From Tridacna crocea (Eukaryota > Mollusca > Bivalvia > Cardiida > Cardiidae), in NCBI GenBank assembly GCA_943736015.1, contig OX031060.1, positions 26,799,231-26,863,230 of the forward strand: 64,000 bases of DNA, given 5' to 3'. The position numbers and the translations under genes were made by a program. Below are positions 22,001 to 25,166 of this stretch, in pieces. The notes under the pieces are model-generated. The model was not told the DNA's origin and did not search any database. It was given only the letters and a program-made list of their open reading frames with translations. Each line of letters starts with the position of its first letter. The first letter of the stretch is position 1.

Positions 22001-23832
22001 TAAACAACAACTGTGTCAATTATAAAAACGTTAATCGCTAATCATTAAAGTTTTCGTAATTTCAGTAAATCGGAGGCCGGCTGATATGGTCTAATTAGGG
22101 AGGAGAAAGTAATTATCCTTAATCTTCACAGTTTTACTGTGAAACTTATTTAGGAATCGTGCGTACCTTTAGATCGCCAACGTGCCGTTGTATACCTACC
22201 GTATTTTGCTTTAATTTTTGGGATAGTAAAATATTTTTTTTTTTTTCATGTTCCAATACTAAAATCTATATAAAATCATTATTTTATAAGCGGTCCCAAA
22301 ACTGATGATCAGACAAGACACGCTCGCGAACTCTGGGTCACTGACCACAAACAAGTCGAACAATGCCGACATTAAAAAGCTACGCCATTGATTTCAATAG
22401 AAACCTACGTTCATATGCAGGTTGATCTATTTTTAGATAGATTGGAATTCCAACAGTCAATTCGTGCACTAAACAGTCCAAACTTTGGCTTTTTCCCATT
22501 GTTTTCATTGATGATTAACTTGTAACTCATTATTGCCTATATCCTGGGACAACGCTGAAGATTGTTATTTTGCGTTTTTTGGTAAAATCATAATATAATT
22601 TACCTGCTTACGTGGGGTGAATGACGTAAATTCCACTGACAAGGACCTGCGCGACTTGTTCTCAAATTTGATTGGTTCGTCAATCTTTGATCGATAAAAC
22701 TCGGTTAGATTACTGAATGTTGATTTCTATTTATAAATGACGAACCCAATTGACCGTGAAATACATGCTTGTCAACTCCATGGCAACCTCGGATGTATAT
22801 GTATGTGTATCTTGGGATACAAGCTTTATCACACCCTTTGTACACTTACATCCAAGATTTTTTGAATTGGGGTTTAAATAGACAAGGTGATTGGATTTTT
22901 AGTTGTTGAATCGGGAAACTCCCTTTGAAATCATGGTGGGTTGGGAAGCATGCTTATGACGTTATGTGTGTAGAACGTGATATAAATGCTTGTAAACAAA
23001 GGATGTCAAACGGATAAAGATTTTTTGTTGAATAGATTTTCACTGTTTCCGATTCTTTGGGACAAAAATATACCGATCTTGCTCTGAAACTTTAGTATAA
23101 AATGTAGTAAAAATCGTCTGAGTAACCGAGTACTCGATCGGAAGAATGACCGAGTACTCGAGTATTAAAATCGGTACTCGTTGCCATCCCTAATTTTTAG
23201 ATGATCAATTCGCTTATTTACATACAGGAATACACAAACAGAGTTTCAAACATAGCGTCGGAAGAAGACATGATAGAAAATAATTATTACATGTTTGTTA
23301 AGTAATGAAATTTAAGCATTATGAGTCATGTGCCAGTCACTTGGCATTCCTGAAATGCTTTATTGATTTTTGGCGCGAAATCTAAAAATACCTTAAGAGG
23401 CTACGTAGCCTTTTAAGGGAATACCATCAAAAAAAAAATTTTCTTTTGTAATTTTATGAATCTTAATTATTGAAGATTTGTATTATTTTTCCATATGAAT
23501 TTCAGTGATATATATTTCTTTTAATTTGGTGAGATGTAAAAATTCTAAATACCCACCTTTAAGAACACAGTTGTTTGGTACAAGTTAAGTCACAGTAATG
23601 CTTGTAGAGGCAGGTTGGAGGGGCTGATTGGAGAAAGGGTGTTATAGTTGTAGCAGATACTAGTGTGTGTTATGATAAGCATAATTATTCCCCTTTGATG
23701 AATTTGGTTTTTATTTCTTTTCCAGGTTTACCCCTAGACATAGAACTGCCATGTTTTAACCATGAAGATGATGGCAACACAGATGGATTTTCACCTTGTC
23801 GGCCGATTTCTCTGGAAGCTTTTGATGATTAA
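951..23832 (+). CDS. NT5DC1: NT5DC1-like HAD-family 5'-nucleotidase domain protein, 12 exons (951-1055, 5752-5843, 6686-6757, 7873-7979, 8698-8786, 9983-10076, 11406-11580, 13751-13839, 17755-17879, 19275-19439, 21126-21300, 23726-23832)
   Basis: I assembled this gene by following homology to vertebrate NT5DC1 through the window; every intron has GT-AG borders and the phases fit, giving 464 residues plus TAA, close to the ~455 residues I recall for the human protein. HAD motif I is GFDLDYT (D20 nucleophile, D22 acid/base), motif II is ITSSH (T229/S230) and motif IV is GDSIRSD (D322, D327), so the Mg-dependent phosphohydrolase core is complete. No signal peptide or membrane segment is evident, suggesting a soluble protein. 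By family it is a putative nucleotidase; its natural substrate is not established. The introns are loaded with palindromic transposon copies, but the reading frame is undamaged. The ATG at 951 gives the family-like N terminus directly before motif I. Identity is very likely; UTR limits are unknown. Confidence 0.95.
1241..1301. repeat. second palindromic family (AGATCAAGATCAGA hairpin), copy 1
   Basis: ACATTGCAGATCAAGATCAGA is echoed in inverted form 20 bases later, TCTGATCTTGTATCT. Similar hairpins occur at 2803, 9341 and 12019, so this is a dispersed short palindromic repeat, in NT5DC1 intron 1 here. Confidence 0.6.
1415..1617 (+). mobile_element. palindrome element, diverged copy (+)
   Basis: The core reads ATGTTGGTAACCACCAACAT, an altered but still self-complementary centre. 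The right-end block TCCGCAAATGCTTTCAAAC and a decayed terminus GATAAAGAGTT follow. The left end is unclear. Confidence 0.65.
1628..1856 (+). mobile_element. palindrome element, full copy (+), subfamily A
   Basis: TTAA at both ends. The core arms carry CACTATGGG against CCCACAGTG, a C/G change mirrored on both arms and one unmatched base. Confidence 0.9.
2046..2276 (+). mobile_element. palindrome element, copy (+), subfamily B
   Basis: It has the ATCATTTGAGCCACT block of subfamily B and a right TTAA at 2273. The left terminus is eroded. The outer stem is mismatched (GTTGGAAAAGGG against CCTTTTCCCACT). Confidence 0.75.
2340..2510 (-). mobile_element. palindrome element, truncated copy (-)
   Basis: It starts CCCTTTACCACATAACCAA and runs through GAAAACATTGTGTGAAAAGG to GCTGGTTACC, then the second arm breaks down. 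The far end is missing. Confidence 0.6.
2561..2788 (+). mobile_element. palindrome element, full copy (+), subfamily A
   Basis: Left TTAA at 2561; the right end reads GAGTTCCC, so the terminal TTAA has mutated. The core is GCTGGTCACCAGC, a perfect palindrome with a changed centre. Confidence 0.88.
2803..2861. repeat. second palindromic family (AGATCAAGATCAGA hairpin), copy 2
   Basis: AGGTCAAGATCAGAATACAC is followed by CAGTCTGATCTTGGATCTAC, an inverted pair. It abuts the palindrome element ending at 2788. The tail TGATAAGGAGATGG also resembles the sequence after the 12019 copy. Confidence 0.6.
3036..3222. mobile_element. third palindromic family (GGGTACTCATTAGAATCGTC foldback), copy 1
   Basis: The ends are an inverted repeat (CCAGATAAGAAGGAGTGAT against AATCCCCTCTATCTGGAG). 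The centre is GTACTCATTAGAATCGT mirrored as ACGATTCTAATGAGTAC around 3122. A second copy is at 7468. Non-autonomous, with no coding capacity. Confidence 0.7.
3342..3570 (+). mobile_element. palindrome element, full copy (+), subfamily A
   Basis: TTAA at both ends; the right TTAA (3567-3570) is shared with the next, minus-oriented copy. The left arm has TGTAGG while the right arm keeps CCCACA, an uncompensated change. Confidence 0.92.
3567..3765 (-). mobile_element. palindrome element, decayed copy (-), subfamily B
   Basis: It begins TTAACCTTTTACCACATGG and carries GGCTCACATGATGCAGTTTT, the B block. The palindromic core is degraded and the far terminus cannot be placed. Confidence 0.65.
3793..4013 (-). 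mobile_element. palindrome element (-), core with one arm shortened
   Basis: TTAA at both ends. The left arm lost about 10 bases (GGAATAGGAGTTACCAGC) while the right arm is whole. It forms the first unit of a tandem pair with the copy at 4064. Confidence 0.88.
4064..4291 (-). mobile_element. palindrome element, full copy (-), subfamily A
   Basis: TTAA at both ends. Both arms read TGTAGG/CCTACA and CACTG/CAGTG, fully compensated. The ~50 bases after it (GGACCGGTCC...AAATTTGTGGTCTT) repeat the ~50 bases after the preceding copy, so the pair looks like a ~270-bp tandem duplication. Confidence 0.9.
4438..4640. repeat. imperfect foldback, possible small transposon
   Basis: GAAAATTTCCGCC with TTAGGTGGAAA near the left is mirrored by CCTTAGGCAGAAATTTTTC at the right, and TTAGGTGGAAACTGCC and GATTCCGCTTAA recur inside. 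I do not recognise the family and see no reading frame. Confidence 0.4.
4709..4937 (-). mobile_element. palindrome element, full copy (-), subfamily A
   Basis: The left terminus is TTGA instead of TTAA; right TTAA at 4934. The core is a complete palindrome (GCTGGTTACCAGC), with GCTGTGGG against CCCACAGTG leaving one mismatch. Confidence 0.92.
5186..5416 (+). mobile_element. palindrome element, full copy (+)
   Basis: TTAA at both ends. The centre has an extra GTT (GCTGGTGTTACCAGC), so this copy would have a small loop instead of a one-base turn. Confidence 0.9.
5424..5651 (-). mobile_element. palindrome element, full copy (-), subfamily B
   Basis: TTAA at both ends. The B block is GCTCAAATGATGCAATTG. 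It ends ~100 bases before exon 2, separated from the preceding copy by only 7 bases. Confidence 0.9.
5752..5843 (+). CDS. NT5DC1: NT5DC1 exon 2
   Basis: Residues 36-66, with the stretch SYKGIVDFLVKQKGYD matching the family's cap-proximal helix. The acceptor is TTTCAG| after a pyrimidine tract, the donor is CCT|GTAAGT, and the codon is split after two bases. Intron 1 is 4.7 kb and filled with transposon copies. Confidence 0.93.
6059..6290 (+). mobile_element. palindrome element, full copy (+), subfamily C
   Basis: TTAA at both ends. The core is GAAATTGCTCGTAACGAGCAATTTC, split here as GAAATTGCTCGT and ACGAGCAATTTC. It has the C-type left block TGTCTGCAGTACAAG. Confidence 0.9.
6455..6649 (-). 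mobile_element. palindrome element, partial copy (-), subfamily B
   Basis: Right TTAA at 6646. Most of the first stem arm is deleted, so only GGTTACCAGC plus the second arm remain. It ends ~40 bases before the exon 3 acceptor. Confidence 0.75.
6686..6757 (+). CDS. NT5DC1: NT5DC1 exon 3
   Basis: Residues 66-90, CKGLIVDVEHGNIIKL, matching the family's CKGLxxDxxxGNxLKL segment. The acceptor is CTTACAG and the donor is AAG|GTAAGC. This is a short 72-base exon. Confidence 0.93.
6955..7178 (+). mobile_element. palindrome element, old diverged copy (+)
   Basis: The left end CCTTTGCCAAACAATCCCC and core GAAAAATGCTAGTAGCCAG are recognisable; the right half is badly eroded, ending near AATGAGTTAA. 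Confidence 0.65.
7240..7405 (+). mobile_element. palindrome element, right-truncated copy (+)
   Basis: It begins CTTTTACCACACAATTC and the core is GTAGGAAAAGGAGAAAGTGC with a degraded second arm. It stops near 7400. Confidence 0.65.
7468..7652. mobile_element. third palindromic family foldback, copy 2
   Basis: The ends AGCTCCAGCTAAGGGGGAGT and ACTCCCTCTATCTGGAGCT are inverted repeats. The centre GTACTCATTAGAATCGTCTC is mirrored directly. It is homologous to 3036-3222 over its whole length. Confidence 0.75.
7800..7855 (+). repeat. palindrome element, right-end fragment
   Basis: Only GTAAATGCTTTCAATATG and a decayed terminus remain, about 20 bases before exon 4. Confidence 0.4.
7873..7979 (+). 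CDS. NT5DC1: NT5DC1 exon 4
   Basis: Residues 90-126, beginning RGSHG, the counterpart of the vertebrate RASHG motif. The acceptor is GATTTTGTAG and the donor is CTAG|GTAAGA. A dispersed repeat begins within about 60 bases of the donor. Confidence 0.92.
8030..8262 (+). repeat. dispersed repeat, homologous to 53341-53490
   Basis: TTTACGACTACGTTAGATTT and GTGCTACAGTAGACTTGCGC recur at 53349 onward in the same order. The left part (GATCAGCCTGTGCAATCCAT) resembles a type I associate with bivalve repeats. No coding content. Confidence 0.6.
8560..8676 (+). mobile_element. palindrome element, right half only (+)
   Basis: It runs from ATTTTCTACCCTATCAAAG through CTGCAGATGCTTTGAATTGG to GAGTTAA at 8676, 21 bases before exon 5. 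Confidence 0.7.
8698..8786 (+). CDS. NT5DC1: NT5DC1 exon 5
   Basis: Residues 126-155, including YAFKENYFNIPE, aligned with the family's NYFDLPG segment. The acceptor is TTTTCAG and the donor is GAG|GTATTC. The exon is squeezed between two palindrome-element copies: one ends 21 bases upstream, another starts 13 bases downstream. Confidence 0.92.
8799..9027 (+). mobile_element. palindrome element, full copy (+)
   Basis: TTAA at both ends. It begins 12 bases past the exon 5 donor boundary, so it lies almost on the splice site. The centre is GCTAGTAACCAGC, one mismatch. Confidence 0.92.
9058..9282 (+). mobile_element. palindrome element, diverged copy (+)
   Basis: The core is AAGGCTGGTAACCAGCAATT. 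The right half is eroded, ending ATTTGATAAAGAATTAG. Confidence 0.65.
9341..9405. repeat. second palindromic family, copy 3
   Basis: ATCAAAGATCAGACAGTCC is mirrored as GTAGTCAGATCTTTATTAT, followed by CTACACCACATG. Same hairpin design as at 2803 and 12019. Confidence 0.55.
9465..9717. repeat. foldback repeat with inner hairpin
   Basis: CATGCTATGGCAAAAGGGGG near 9470 is mirrored by CCCTCTTTTGCCAGAGC near 9690. Inside, GACCCAAGTCAGCC and CAGGCTTGGGTC form a second stem with GCAGAAAAAGTTTT / GATACTTTTCGCAG. A partial relative starts at 12724 (GAGCCATGCTCTG). Confidence 0.5.
9726..9954 (+). mobile_element. palindrome element, full copy (+), subfamily A
   Basis: Left TTAA at 9726; right terminus TTGA. 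It ends 28 bases before exon 6. Confidence 0.92.
9983..10076 (+). CDS. NT5DC1: NT5DC1 exon 6
   Basis: Residues 156-187. It aligns with the vertebrate segment that follows the LTKLNNG region. The acceptor is ATTGACAG and the donor is CAAG|GTGAAA. A + palindrome element ends 28 bases upstream and - copies lie downstream. Confidence 0.9.
10200..10403 (-). mobile_element. palindrome element (-), core partly deleted
   Basis: TTAA at both ends. After GAAAATGCTAGCAACGAG the second arm is missing most of its length. Confidence 0.78.
10449..10678 (-). mobile_element. palindrome element, full copy (-), subfamily A
   Basis: The left terminus is GTAA (mutated TTAA); right TTAA at 10675. The core is intact. 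Confidence 0.92.
10679..10725 (-). repeat. relic of a palindrome core
   Basis: GGGAGAAAATGATGGTTATCAG followed by CATCTTTTCCCCC matches the core stem but has no termini. It lies between two complete copies. Confidence 0.45.
10733..10961 (+). mobile_element. palindrome element, full copy (+), subfamily B
   Basis: TTAA at both ends. The B block appears as CATATGAGCAACATTG. The left arm is altered (TGTGCCTAAAGG) while the right arm is consensus. Confidence 0.85.
11122..11350 (-). mobile_element. palindrome element, full copy (-), subfamily D
   Basis: TTAA at both ends. Subfamily D traits: AAATCAAAAATTGAATT and the end CCAGGAATTGTTTGGG. It ends ~55 bases before exon 7. Confidence 0.9.
11406..11580 (+). 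CDS. NT5DC1: NT5DC1 exon 7
   Basis: Residues 187-245. It contains VWLKDLKQENKCIFLITSSH with HAD motif II at 228-232. The acceptor is AATTACAG and the donor is TTGG|GTAAGT. Confidence 0.95.
11592..11777 (+). mobile_element. palindrome element, truncated copy (+)
   Basis: It starts CAACCCTTTAACATATAATC and ends within GAATTTGGACAAGTCT, meeting a minus copy head to head. The core is weakened (GCTGCTAACCAATATT). Confidence 0.65.
11783..11963 (-). mobile_element. palindrome element, truncated copy (-)
   Basis: GATTGCGAGCATTTGCAGAC opens it; the core is short (GAAAATTCTGG, then TTTTTTTCC) and the end TTTGGTAAAGTGTCAGC is decayed. Confidence 0.6.
12019..12082. repeat. second palindromic family, copy 4
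   Basis: GGTAGATCAAAATCAGACTG is mirrored by GTCTGATCTTTGATCTACAC. The following ATAAAGACATATCCCATCC and GAAATAGCAACATT also align with the sequence after 2861, so the repeat unit extends to about 12127. Confidence 0.62.
12176..12412 (-). mobile_element. palindrome element (-), subfamily C-like
   Basis: TTAA at both ends; the right one is shared with the next copy. The core is GAAATGGCTCGTCATGAGC. The stem has TGTGGC against GCCTCA, different from other copies. Confidence 0.78.
12409..12637 (+). mobile_element. palindrome element, full copy (+), subfamily D
   Basis: TTAA at both ends, sharing 12409-12412 with the preceding minus copy. The left block is CCCTGGTTTTTACGACCC. Confidence 0.9.
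12747..13184 (-). mobile_element. palindrome element (-), split by a younger copy
   Basis: The left piece 12747-12815 ends TTTGCAGGTGATGATTTAA; the right piece resumes at 13038 with TTAACTTGGCTTATATGATG and runs through the core to a mutated CTAA at 13181. Joining across the insert gives one subfamily B copy with a single TTAA. Confidence 0.85.
12812..13041 (+). mobile_element. palindrome element, full copy (+) nested in an older copy
   Basis: TTAA at both ends inside a host element, which shows directly that TTAA is the duplicated target. The centre is GCTGGTAGCCAGC. Confidence 0.92.
13345..13573 (+). mobile_element. palindrome element, full copy (+), subfamily A
   Basis: TTAA at both ends. 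The arms carry CACTG and CAGTG in place of CATTG/CAATG, a compensated pair; the whole stem is perfect. Confidence 0.93.
13605..13747. repeat. TTTA microsatellite
   Basis: A run of TTTA units with interruptions, ending at the exon 8 acceptor and serving as its upstream pyrimidine-rich stretch. Confidence 0.9.
13751..13839 (+). CDS. NT5DC1: NT5DC1 exon 8
   Basis: Residues 245-275, with YFDIIITNARKPGFF, matching the family's FDIVITNAxKPGFF. A TTTA microsatellite runs up to the acceptor CTTTCAG and supplies its pyrimidine-rich tract. The donor is TTAG|GTACAT. Confidence 0.95.
13947..14093. mobile_element. palindrome element, foldback derivative with two like ends
   Basis: Both halves are the CCTGAG-type end: ATGACCCTATGAAAAAAAGC on the left and its inverted counterpart GCTTCTTTCTCAGGATCAT on the right. 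It is bounded by TTAA at 13947 and 14090. The normal right-end block is absent. Confidence 0.75.
14090..14318 (+). mobile_element. palindrome element, full copy (+), subfamily A
   Basis: It shares TTAA 14090-14093 with the foldback derivative. The stem has TTGAGG against CCTCAA, a compensated change unique in the window. The flanking 50-base block at 13901-13950 recurs at 14339-14390. Confidence 0.92.
14387..14610 (-). mobile_element. palindrome element (-)
   Basis: Left TTAA at 14387; the right end GACGTAAAGAATTAC is eroded. The centre is GCTGTTTATCAGC. GACTGAAATTGACTGAAAC shows a small internal duplication. Confidence 0.85.
14695..14791 (-). mobile_element. palindrome element, second half only (-)
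   Basis: It starts at CATTTTCTTCTTTTCGC and ends with TTAA at 14788. Confidence 0.7.
14818..15046 (+). mobile_element. palindrome element, full copy (+)
   Basis: TTAA at both ends. D-type left block (CCCTGGTTTTTATG) with a B-like right block (TTTTCAGCAAGAGTTGAATT), an apparent mosaic. Confidence 0.9.
15096..15324 (-). mobile_element. palindrome element, full copy (-), subfamily A
   Basis: TTAA at both ends. The stem is perfect. Confidence 0.92.
15362..16545 (+). mobile_element. pearl/Helitron-like non-autonomous element with internal tandem units
   Basis: It opens TATGCTCCCCGAAGGGCGAG and closes GGGGAGCATAACCCGTCTC, then the hairpin CCGTCTCTGACGG and CTCTTG. Between lie ~160-bp units each with CATGGAAAAAGGGGGCTTC (about 15548, 15709, 15868, 16074, 16224). 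A (TCCG)n run sits near the left end. This layout resembles the pearl elements described from oysters. There is no coding capacity. The class is uncertain because a typical Helitron CTRR end is not seen. Confidence 0.65.
15397..15440. repeat. (TCCG)n microsatellite
   Basis: Uninterrupted GTCC/TCCG units inside the left part of the pearl-like element. Confidence 0.9.
16646..16847 (-). mobile_element. palindrome element (-), subfamily B
   Basis: TTAA at both ends. The left end is shortened (CCCTTAATCAGAGAAAATTG), having lost the usual CCAAATT spacer. The core has TACTGGTTACCAGC. Confidence 0.85.
17004..17095 (-). mobile_element. palindrome element, first half only (-)
   Basis: TTTAACCAAACAACGG through GAAAGTATTTGCAGG; it stops before the core. 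Confidence 0.6.
17192..17613 (+). mobile_element. palindrome element (+), subfamily C, split by a nested copy
   Basis: The left piece 17192-17234 (AACCTTTTCCCAAACAAGCC) and the right piece from 17456 (GTCTTTTGAAAACACTGTGG) join into one C copy once the insert at 17231-17459 and one TTAA are removed. The second core arm is deleted. Confidence 0.82.
17231..17459 (-). mobile_element. palindrome element, full copy (-) nested in a subfamily C copy
   Basis: TTAA on both sides within the host element. This is a second independent nested insertion at TTAA. Confidence 0.92.
17630..17740 (+). mobile_element. palindrome element, degraded fragment (+)
   Basis: GAAAATGCTGGTTGTTCTTC then CCCACAATG and a decayed right half ending close to the exon 9 acceptor. 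Confidence 0.5.
17755..17879 (+). CDS. NT5DC1: NT5DC1 exon 9
   Basis: Residues 275-316, including VYCSGNSRHLQQF and ending KPK just before motif IV. The acceptor is ATATTTCAG and the donor is AAG|GTCTGC. A minus-oriented palindrome element starts only 15 bases past the donor. Confidence 0.94.
17895..18123 (-). mobile_element. palindrome element, full copy (-), subfamily A
   Basis: The left terminus is CTAA; right TTAA shared with the next copy. It starts 15 bases after exon 9. Confidence 0.92.
18120..18346 (+). mobile_element. palindrome element, full copy (+)
   Basis: It shares TTAA 18120-18123 with the preceding copy. The left arm reads TTGAGGG while the right keeps CCCACAATG. Confidence 0.9.
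18358..18425 (-). repeat. palindrome element, left-end fragment (-)
   Basis: ATGTTACCACATCACAAAAT followed by GTCCAAATTG; it ends where a + copy begins. Confidence 0.5.
18429..18638 (+). mobile_element. palindrome element, copy (+)
   Basis: The left end begins CCCGATGACACACAATG; right TTAA at 18635. The region after the core is shortened (CTACCCTTTTATTTCAGTC). Confidence 0.82.
18640..18752 (-). mobile_element. palindrome element, partial copy (-)
   Basis: AACAATGTTGGAAAATGAGG, a damaged centre and CCAGCATTTTTTTCTCC, then GTCAGGGTCGTTAAAAG. Confidence 0.6.
18752..18850 (+). mobile_element. palindrome element, left half only (+)
   Basis: GACCCAGAGGAAGAAAGC and a degraded core (GACAATGCCAGGAATC). 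Confidence 0.55.
19275..19439 (+). CDS. NT5DC1: NT5DC1 exon 10
   Basis: Residues 317-371, opening with VIYFGDSIRSD, HAD motif IV (D322, D327). The acceptor is CTTTTTAG and the donor is AAT|GTAAGT. Both ends are phase 0. Confidence 0.95.
19530..19758 (+). mobile_element. palindrome element, full copy (+), subfamily B
   Basis: Left TTAA at 19530; the right end is TGTTTA. ACACCATTTAAACCAGTTTG is the B block. Confidence 0.88.
19935..20040 (+). mobile_element. palindrome element, left-half fragment (+)
   Basis: It runs from AACCTGACTAAGAAAGC to GAAAATGCTGGTAACTGG; the second arm is replaced by unrelated sequence. Confidence 0.55.
20046..20274 (-). mobile_element. palindrome element, full copy (-), subfamily A
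   Basis: TTAA at both ends. The arms differ slightly (CATCGTGCGAAAAGG against CCTTTTCCCACAATA). Confidence 0.9.
20312..20372 (+). repeat. palindrome element, right-end fragment
   Basis: TGCAAATGCTCTCGGGTTTA and ATAAAGAGTTCAA only. Confidence 0.5.
20624..20844 (-). mobile_element. palindrome element (-), subfamily D
   Basis: TTAA at both ends. Extra GGA in the left arm (AAAGGAGGAGAAAATGC). The right end has lost the TTTGG block. Confidence 0.82.
20885..21018 (+). mobile_element. palindrome element (+), core arm deleted
   Basis: GAAAACATTGTGGAAGAAG and ATACTGGTAAGTGGC lead straight into TTGCAAATGGTTTCAATTTG; it ends GGTAAAGAGTTACC. About 100 bases of the second arm are missing. Confidence 0.6.
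21126..21300 (+). CDS. NT5DC1: NT5DC1 exon 11
   Basis: Residues 372-430. KVWGSFFYQ and IAIPSIEYIA correspond to the conserved KWGSFF and AIPSIE blocks at the family's C-terminal end. The acceptor is CTTTCAG and the donor is GCAA|GTAAGG. Confidence 0.95.
21325..21462. mobile_element. palindrome element, foldback derivative with two like ends
   Basis: ATGACCATGAAAAAAGAAAG on the left is mirrored by GGCTTCTATCTCAGGGTCG on the right, then the D end GATTGTTTGGTAAAGG and TTAA. The core is reduced to GGGAAAAGCATTTTCTCC. Confidence 0.65.
21578..23562 (+). mobile_element. AGGTGG-ended TTAA element, copy 1, carrying a hAT-like insert
   Basis: The ends are TTAAAGGTGGCCC and ACCCACCTTTAA, with TTAA on both sides. 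Without the 1426-base insert and its duplication the element is about 550 bp and aligns along its length with 34878-35443, including GCTACGTAGCC. No reading frame. TTAA targeting suggests mobilisation by a piggyBac or Kolobok-type enzyme (inference). Confidence 0.82.
21767..23192. mobile_element. hAT-like non-autonomous transposon
   Basis: The inverted ends are TAGGGATGGCAACGAGTA on both strands. The 8-bp duplication ATTTTTAG lies at 21759-21766 and 23193-23200. The unoccupied copy at 35065 shows the target. Subterminal GAGTACTCG palindromes cluster at both ends (near 21798, 21843, 23125, 23152), as expected for transposase-binding motifs. The 1.4-kb interior has no transposase reading frame. 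Confidence 0.88.
23726..23832 (+). CDS. NT5DC1: NT5DC1 exon 12 and stop
   Basis: Residues 430-464, beginning SLPLDIELP, like the vertebrate ELPLD motif, followed by a lineage-specific acidic tail ending FDD. The acceptor is CTTTTCCAG. The TAA stop (23830-23832) is the last three bases of a TTAA from which a palindrome element extends. I could not identify a convincing poly(A) signal close downstream. Confidence 0.92.
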
Positions 23833-24047
23833 CCTTTTCCCAAACAAGCCCTAATTTTTACATGTCTGCAGTACAAGTCTTTTGAAAACACTGTGGGGAA
23901 AAGGAGAAATTAGCAATTTCTCCTTTTCCCACAGTATTTTCCACCAATTTGGAGAACTTTCTGCGATTTCCATCAACTTAAAAATTGTCGTCTTTAAACT
24001 CTTTCAGTTTGGGTGGGTCTAAAATTTGTTGTTTGGGAAAGGGTTCA
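23829..24047 (+). mobile_element. palindrome element (+), subfamily C, starting in the NT5DC1 stop codon
   Basis: The left TTAA is the last base of the GAT codon plus the TAA stop. The right terminus is TTCA. The C-type blocks TGTCTGCAGTACAAG and GGAGAACTTTCTGCG are present. The centre of the hairpin has lost GCTCGTAACGAGC. If transcribed, it would form the start of the 3'UTR. Confidence 0.88.
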
Positions 24048-24254
24048 ACATACTGTGGACAGAAAAATGGTCATTTGAATCATACAGATAAAGATTAGTT
24101 TCTGGCTGTATCTTCTCTTTTGAATCAAGATGTTCTGATCTAGAAGTATTTATGAGAATCATATAAATCAAGATCAGACTGTTTTGGTTGTTAGATTTTC
24201 CAGTAGTATCAAAGAAGATATTGTGAGCTAAATTTGAATTGAAAATAACAGTAT

Positions 24255-24469
24255 CAGGGCCCCAATTTACTTTGGAAATTTTATCTTTTTGTTTTATCTA
24301 CATAAAATTTCCAGACGTTTTTTTATTTATTGCCATAGTTTTTTAAAAAAAATTATTATGATAGTTAACTTGTATCTCATAGCAGGTTAATGGCACTTTA
24401 TATATACATGTAGTGATGTAAAACTTACACAAAGTTTGTTTGTAATTATCTTAGTAAAACGGGGCCCTG
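24255..24469. mobile_element. small hAT-like MITE
   Basis: The ends are CAGGGCCCC and GGGGCCCTG with further mirrored AATTTACT / AGTAAAAC. The 8-bp flanks AACAGTAT and GTCGGTAT agree at 5 positions, a decayed 8-bp duplication. Not coding. Confidence 0.65.
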
Positions 24470-24572
24470 GTCGGTATCTCTATAAAGGCTTATTTTATGT
24501 TAAAACTGGTACTGTTTGAGAAACTCTTTTTGAAAAAGCAGTTGAACTGCAGGAATTAATTTCAACCTATTG

Positions 24573-24775
24573 TTTAGCTCTTTACCAGATGACAAAATTT
24601 TAAGATAAACCAAATTGAAAGCATTTTCAGATGACAAATATAATGAAGCTCCAAAGAGGTTTTTTGTCTCTAAAAAGATAGAAAATATTGTGTAAAACAG
24701 ATGAAATACTGTTACCAGCAATATCTCCTTTTCACATGATGTTGTCAAAAGCTTTCTTCTTCAAAGTTGTTATAA
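24573..24775 (-). mobile_element. palindrome element, diverged copy (-)
   Basis: CTCTTTACCAGATGACAAAA to GTTACCAGCAATATCTCC; both termini are eroded. Confidence 0.65.
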
Positions 24776-24938
24776 GCTGTTGTCTTTAGGGTTGTTAAAA
24801 AATGTTAAATTGATTGTTAGAGTTAGATTTCTGAGATTTTTCCATTTGTGTGAAATATCTGTGATAGGTGCTTACATTTTTGGTGCTTTTTCAAGTGGGG
24901 AAAGGTTTTTTGATAATTAATATTTTTGTCTTCCTTTT

Positions 24939-25166
24939 TTAACCCTTTCCCGAACGACAAATTTTGGATTCTTCCAAACCAAAAGAGTTTGCAGACGACA
25001 ATTTCAGATTTGGAATAAATAGCAGAAAGTTCTCAAAAAGGGTAGAAATCACTGTGGGAAAAGGTGAAATTGCTCGTTACGAGCTATTTCTCCTTTTCCC
25101 ACAGTGTTTTCGAAAGACTTTTACTGCGGACATGTAAAAGCCAGAGCTTGTTTGGGAAAGGGTTAA
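24939..25166 (-). mobile_element. palindrome element, full copy (-), subfamily C
   Basis: TTAA at both ends. The core is GAAATTGCTCGTTACGAGC with CACTG/CAGTG arms compensated. Right block TACTGCGGACATGTAAAAGC. Confidence 0.92.

Larger units (their letters stand above)
21459..23588 (-). mobile_element. palindrome element (-), subfamily B, interrupted by a TTAA element at 21578
   Basis: The left piece has ACACAAATGAAGATGG, a degraded core and TGCTCAAAGTGTTAA; the right piece 23559-23588 gives TTAAGAACACAGTTGTTTGG and ends GTACAAGTTAA. The break falls inside the ...GTTAAAAGTC... block of the consensus. Confidence 0.7.

Noticed and set aside
23829..24047. Loss of the native NT5DC1 C terminus by the insertion
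   Set aside because: TTAA duplication keeps the TAA in frame, and length (464) matches the family, so truncation is not needed to explain the data.
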